From Deinococcus sp. (GTDB lineage Bacteria; Deinococcota; Deinococci; Deinococcales; Thermaceae), in NCBI GenBank assembly GCA_023382135.1, contig JAMCQK010000186.1, positions 1-7,577 on the forward strand: a DNA stretch of 7,577 nt. The letters are read 5' to 3'. The translations under genes and the position numbers were made by a program. Each line of letters opens with the position of its first letter. Position 1 is the stretch's first letter. This document shows positions 5,672-7,577 of the stretch, one piece after another. The notes beneath the pieces were generated by a model that was not told the origin of the DNA, made no database searches, and saw nothing but the letters and a program-made list of their open reading frames with translations.

Positions 5672-6592
5672 ATGTTGCGCTTCAGTGCTGAAGGAGTCCG
5701 CCTTGACCAGGCCGTGGCGGAGGAGGCCAAGACCTCGAGGTCTAGGGCCCAGGCCTGGATCGAGCAGGGCGCGGTGCGCGTCGATGGAAAGGTAATCACC
5801 AAAGCTTCGTTCAAACTCAAAGGTGAAACGGTGGAACTGGAGCCGCCGCCCGAGAGTCCGTCAACGGTAGCGCCGGAAGCCATTCCGCTGGAGGTTCTTT
5901 TTGAAGATCAAGACCTGCTGGTGGTAAACAAACCTCCGGGCATGATCACCCATCCGGCGCGGGGGGTGACCACGGGGACCTTGGTGAACGCGGTTCTGGG
6001 AAGGTACGGCCTCGAGGCCCACACCGAAGCGCTCCCCGAGCTGGTTCGGCCTGGAATTGTCCACCGCCTGGACAAGGATACCTCGGGCGTAATGGTTGTT
6101 GCCCGTCACGAGGCCGCCCACCGCCGTCTGGCCGGCGCGTTCAAGGACCGCCGGGTGTTCAAACGCTACCTGGCTATTACCGAAGGGTTCCCAGCCGAGG
6201 GAGTTTTGTCCGCGCCCATTGGCCGCCACCCGGTGGACAAAACAAAAATGCACGTGCAAGGAGTAGCCGGGCGCTATGCGGAGACCGAGCTGGGCATTCT
6301 GGCTAAGTCGCCGAACTACGCGCTGATTGACGCCAGACCCCACACCGGGCGGACGCACCAGATCCGCGTTCACCTCAAACACCTCCGCGCGCCCATTGTG
6401 GGCGACAAAGTGTATGGCAAGCCGAGCCCCGCCATCGGGCGCCAGGCGCTTCACGCCTATGAGCTCAGGTTTCCGCATCCGCGCACCGGGAAAATACTGG
6501 AATTTTGCGCTCCGGTGCCCAGCGATATGGTAAAAGCCTGGGAAGCGGTCGGTGGCCACTGGCCGGAAGGGATACAACTTTCCGGAGACTGA
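5672..6592 (+). CDS. rluD: RluA-family 23S rRNA pseudouridine synthase, RluD-like
   Basis: From the ATG at 5672 the protein has 306 residues. An S4 RNA-binding domain occupies about 1-57 (GVRLDQAVAE ... TSRSRAQAWIEQGAVRVDGK), followed by the catalytic domain: VVNKPPGMITHP (85-95), HRLDKDTSG (131-139) with Asp134 as the catalytic nucleophile, and the closing block RPHTGRTHQIRVHLKHL. S4 plus this catalytic domain fits RluD/RluC; RluD makes the helix 69 pseudouridines of 23S rRNA near the subunit interface. RluD is preferred because its activity is nearly universal, but RluC-like specificity is not excluded. The open frame extends upstream to 5141 antisense to the HD gene; that part is not protein, as the S4 domain begins at 5672. 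An ATG at 5663 is an alternative. The stop TGA (6590-6592) is inside the left terminal repeat of element copy 2. Confidence 0.92.
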   Translation: MLRFSAEGVRLDQAVAEEAKTSRSRAQAWIEQGAVRVDGKVITKASFKLKGETVELEPPPESPSTVAPEAIPLEVLFEDQDLLVVNKPPGMITHPARGVTTGTLVNAVLGRYGLEAHTEALPELVRPGIVHRLDKDTSGVMVVARHEAAHRRLAGAFKDRRVFKRYLAITEGFPAEGVLSAPIGRHPVDKTKMHVQGVAGRYAETELGILAKSPNYALIDARPHTGRTHQIRVHLKHLRAPIVGDKVYGKPSPAIGRQALHAYELRFPHPRTGKILEFCAPVPSDMVKAWEAVGGHWPEGIQLSGD

Positions 6593-6702
6593 GTATCTCC
6601 AGTCTAAGTTTGTCGAAAGGCTTGAAAAGCCGCGCCGTGTTCCTTGCTCCCTCTGGCCCCAGTGAGTTTGACCGAAGGGTCAAACTCACGGAGATACTTA
6701 GC
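6589..6702. repeat. Copy 2 of the inverted-repeat-ended element, between convergent rluD and nhaA
   Basis: The ends are CTGAGTATCTCC (6589-6600) and GGAGATACTTAG (6690-6701), inverted repeats matching at 11 of 12 positions. Orientation and left two thirds match copy 1. The element fills the whole junction: rluD ends with the TGA in its left end, and nhaA ends with the TAA at the same position in its right end. Its internal hairpin is perfect, unlike copy 1, and may end transcription from both sides. Confidence 0.78.
6662..6689. terminator. 12-bp perfect hairpin in element copy 2, candidate bidirectional terminator
   Basis: GTGAGTTTGACC (6662-6673), loop GAAG, GGTCAAACTCAC (6678-6689). The stem sits between two convergent genes, where a structure usable on both strands is expected. 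No T-run follows on either side, so termination by the usual intrinsic mechanism is doubtful; protection of mRNA 3' ends is an alternative. Confidence 0.45.
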
Positions 6703-7577
6703 CGCGAATTTTTGTGACCTGAAAGGTAACTGCCAGCCCGGCCAGGGCTGAGACTACCGAGGCAGACAGCACGCCTACCTTGGCCTGGTTCAAGAGCGGG
6801 CCTTCACCAAAAGCAAGGGTGGCCACGAACAGAGACATGGTGAAGCCAATGCCGCCCAACAATGAAGCTCCTAGAACATGACCCCACCCCACCCCTGACG
6901 GTAGATTGGCTAAACCGGTTCTTACGGCGACCCAGGTAGCCAACCAGATGCCCAGAGGTTTTCCCGCCAGCAGGCCCCAAAAAGCGCCATAAGTTATGGC
7001 TCCAAGCTGGAAGGCCTCGAGGCTTACCCCCGCATTGAAGAAGGCAAACAGGGGTAGAATGCCAAAAGCAACCCAGGGGTTGAGCAGATGTTCCAGCCGT
7101 TCCAGAGGGCTATCTGGTCTCGCCACACCTTCAGCCTCCGGCGCTTGCTCAGAACCCTGGGCAGGCTCCAGCCGAGCTGTTGAAAGCCTGGTCTCTGGCC
7201 GCACCGGGGGAAGCAGCGGGATAGCAAATGCCAGGGCCACTCCGGCAACTGTGGGGTGGATGCCAGATTCCAAGGTGAAATACCAGGTCGCAGCACCTAG
7301 AGCCAGATAGGGCCACAGTTGTACTACCCGTAGCCGCCCTACCAGCAGCGCAATGCCCCAAGCAGAGGCGGCCAGCGCCAAAGCACCCAGGTTCAAATTG
7401 GTGCTATAGAACAACGCGATAATCAGCACGGCGCCGAGGTCATCCACAATCGCCAGGGAAACCAGAAAAACCTTCATCCCGAATGGGACCCTTTTCCCCA
7501 GCAAACTGAGAACCCCCAGCGAGAATGCAATATCGGTGGCCATGGGGATCCCAAACCCCCTGGTGCCGACCCCCCTC
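6698..7577 (-). CDS. nhaA: Na+/H+ antiporter NhaA (5' end beyond the window)
   Basis: The 292 visible residues are the C-terminal part of an NhaA antiporter, an inner-membrane protein that exchanges external H+ for internal Na+ or Li+. The start is missing: the frame runs off the right edge reading RGVGTRGFGIP before MATDIAF, so the Met at 7543 is internal. Key residues are present: Asp in ATDIAFSLG (E. coli Asp133), the pair in AIVDDLGAVLIIALFY (Asp163-Asp164), and Lys in AGKPLGIW (Lys300). Several hydrophobic helices follow in the family order, including WVAFGILPLFAFFNAGV and LLGGIGFTMSLFVATLAF. A charged, Pro- and Glu-rich loop (PETRLSTARLEPAQGSEQ and on to PDSPLERLE) separates the two halves. 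About 110-130 residues are missing. The stop TAA (6700-6698) is provided by the right end of the repeat element. Confidence 0.95.
   Translation of the reverse strand, partial: RGVGTRGFGIPMATDIAFSLGVLSLLGKRVPFGMKVFLVSLAIVDDLGAVLIIALFYSTNLNLGALALAASAWGIALLVGRLRVVQLWPYLALGAATWYFTLESGIHPTVAGVALAFAIPLLPPVRPETRLSTARLEPAQGSEQAPEAEGVARPDSPLERLEHLLNPWVAFGILPLFAFFNAGVSLEAFQLGAITYGAFWGLLAGKPLGIWLATWVAVRTGLANLPSGVGWGHVLGASLLGGIGFTMSLFVATLAFGEGPLLNQAKVGVLSASVVSALAGLAVTFQVTKIRG

Noticed and set aside
6996..7310. Plus-strand open frame of 104 residues inside nhaA
   Set aside because: Antisense to a conserved membrane protein with all key residues, and with no similarity of its own.
7541..7543. ATG at 7543 as the start of nhaA
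   Set aside because: The frame stays open upstream to the window edge with family-like residues (RGFGIP), and the Met lies inside the conserved ATDIAF region, so it is internal.
1..7577. Defence system, CRISPR array, prophage or biosynthetic cluster
   Set aside because: No regularly spaced repeats, integrase, transposase, nuclease or pathway genes are present; the intact genes are housekeeping or regulatory families.

Overview
The window reads as chromosomal DNA from a thermophilic or moderately thermophilic member of the Thermaceae, most likely Meiothermus or a close relative. The grounds are a 324-residue RuvB with Thermus-like motif wording, an alkyltransferase-like protein with Ala in place of the active-site Cys, a PATAN (DUF4388) protein, a fairly high GC content, and promoters of the leaderless type (a TANNNT box about 6 nt before the start codon) that are common in Deinococcus-Thermus. 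The assignment is inference; no rRNA or other marker is present.

Layout. (i) 22-2308, plus strand: a MalY/PatB-type PLP-dependent C-S lyase, a TetR-family regulator with its own promoter and a 12-bp palindrome on that promoter, and an alkyltransferase-like (ATL) DNA-lesion-binding protein. (ii) 2309-2591: a convergent junction holding copy 1 of a ~115-bp repeat with terminal inverted repeats, followed by two overlapping, mutually exclusive hairpins. (iii) 2592-4661, minus strand: ruvB followed by a PATAN-winged helix-degenerate receiver protein. (iv) 4674-5008: a gap without an intact gene, holding the ruvB promoter and out-of-frame coding remnants. (v) A divergent pair, a YedJ/YpgQ-type HD phosphohydrolase (minus) and an RluD-type pseudouridine synthase (plus), started from overlapping -10 boxes. 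(vi) 6589-6702: copy 2 of the repeat. Its two ends supply the stop codons of rluD and of the convergent nhaA. (vii) The 3' three quarters of nhaA (minus), running off the right edge.

The genes are mostly unrelated housekeeping functions: recombination (RuvB), lesion recognition (ATL), rRNA modification (RluD), nucleotide hydrolysis (HD protein) and Na+/H+ exchange (NhaA). I do not see a defence island, CRISPR array, prophage or biosynthetic cluster.

The unusual material is at DNA level: the two-copy inverted-repeat element sitting at both convergent junctions and supplying stop codons; strong enrichment of the octamer CCTCGAGG (seven copies, all inside genes, in more than one reading frame); a consistent leaderless-promoter geometry; and overlapping divergent -10 boxes.
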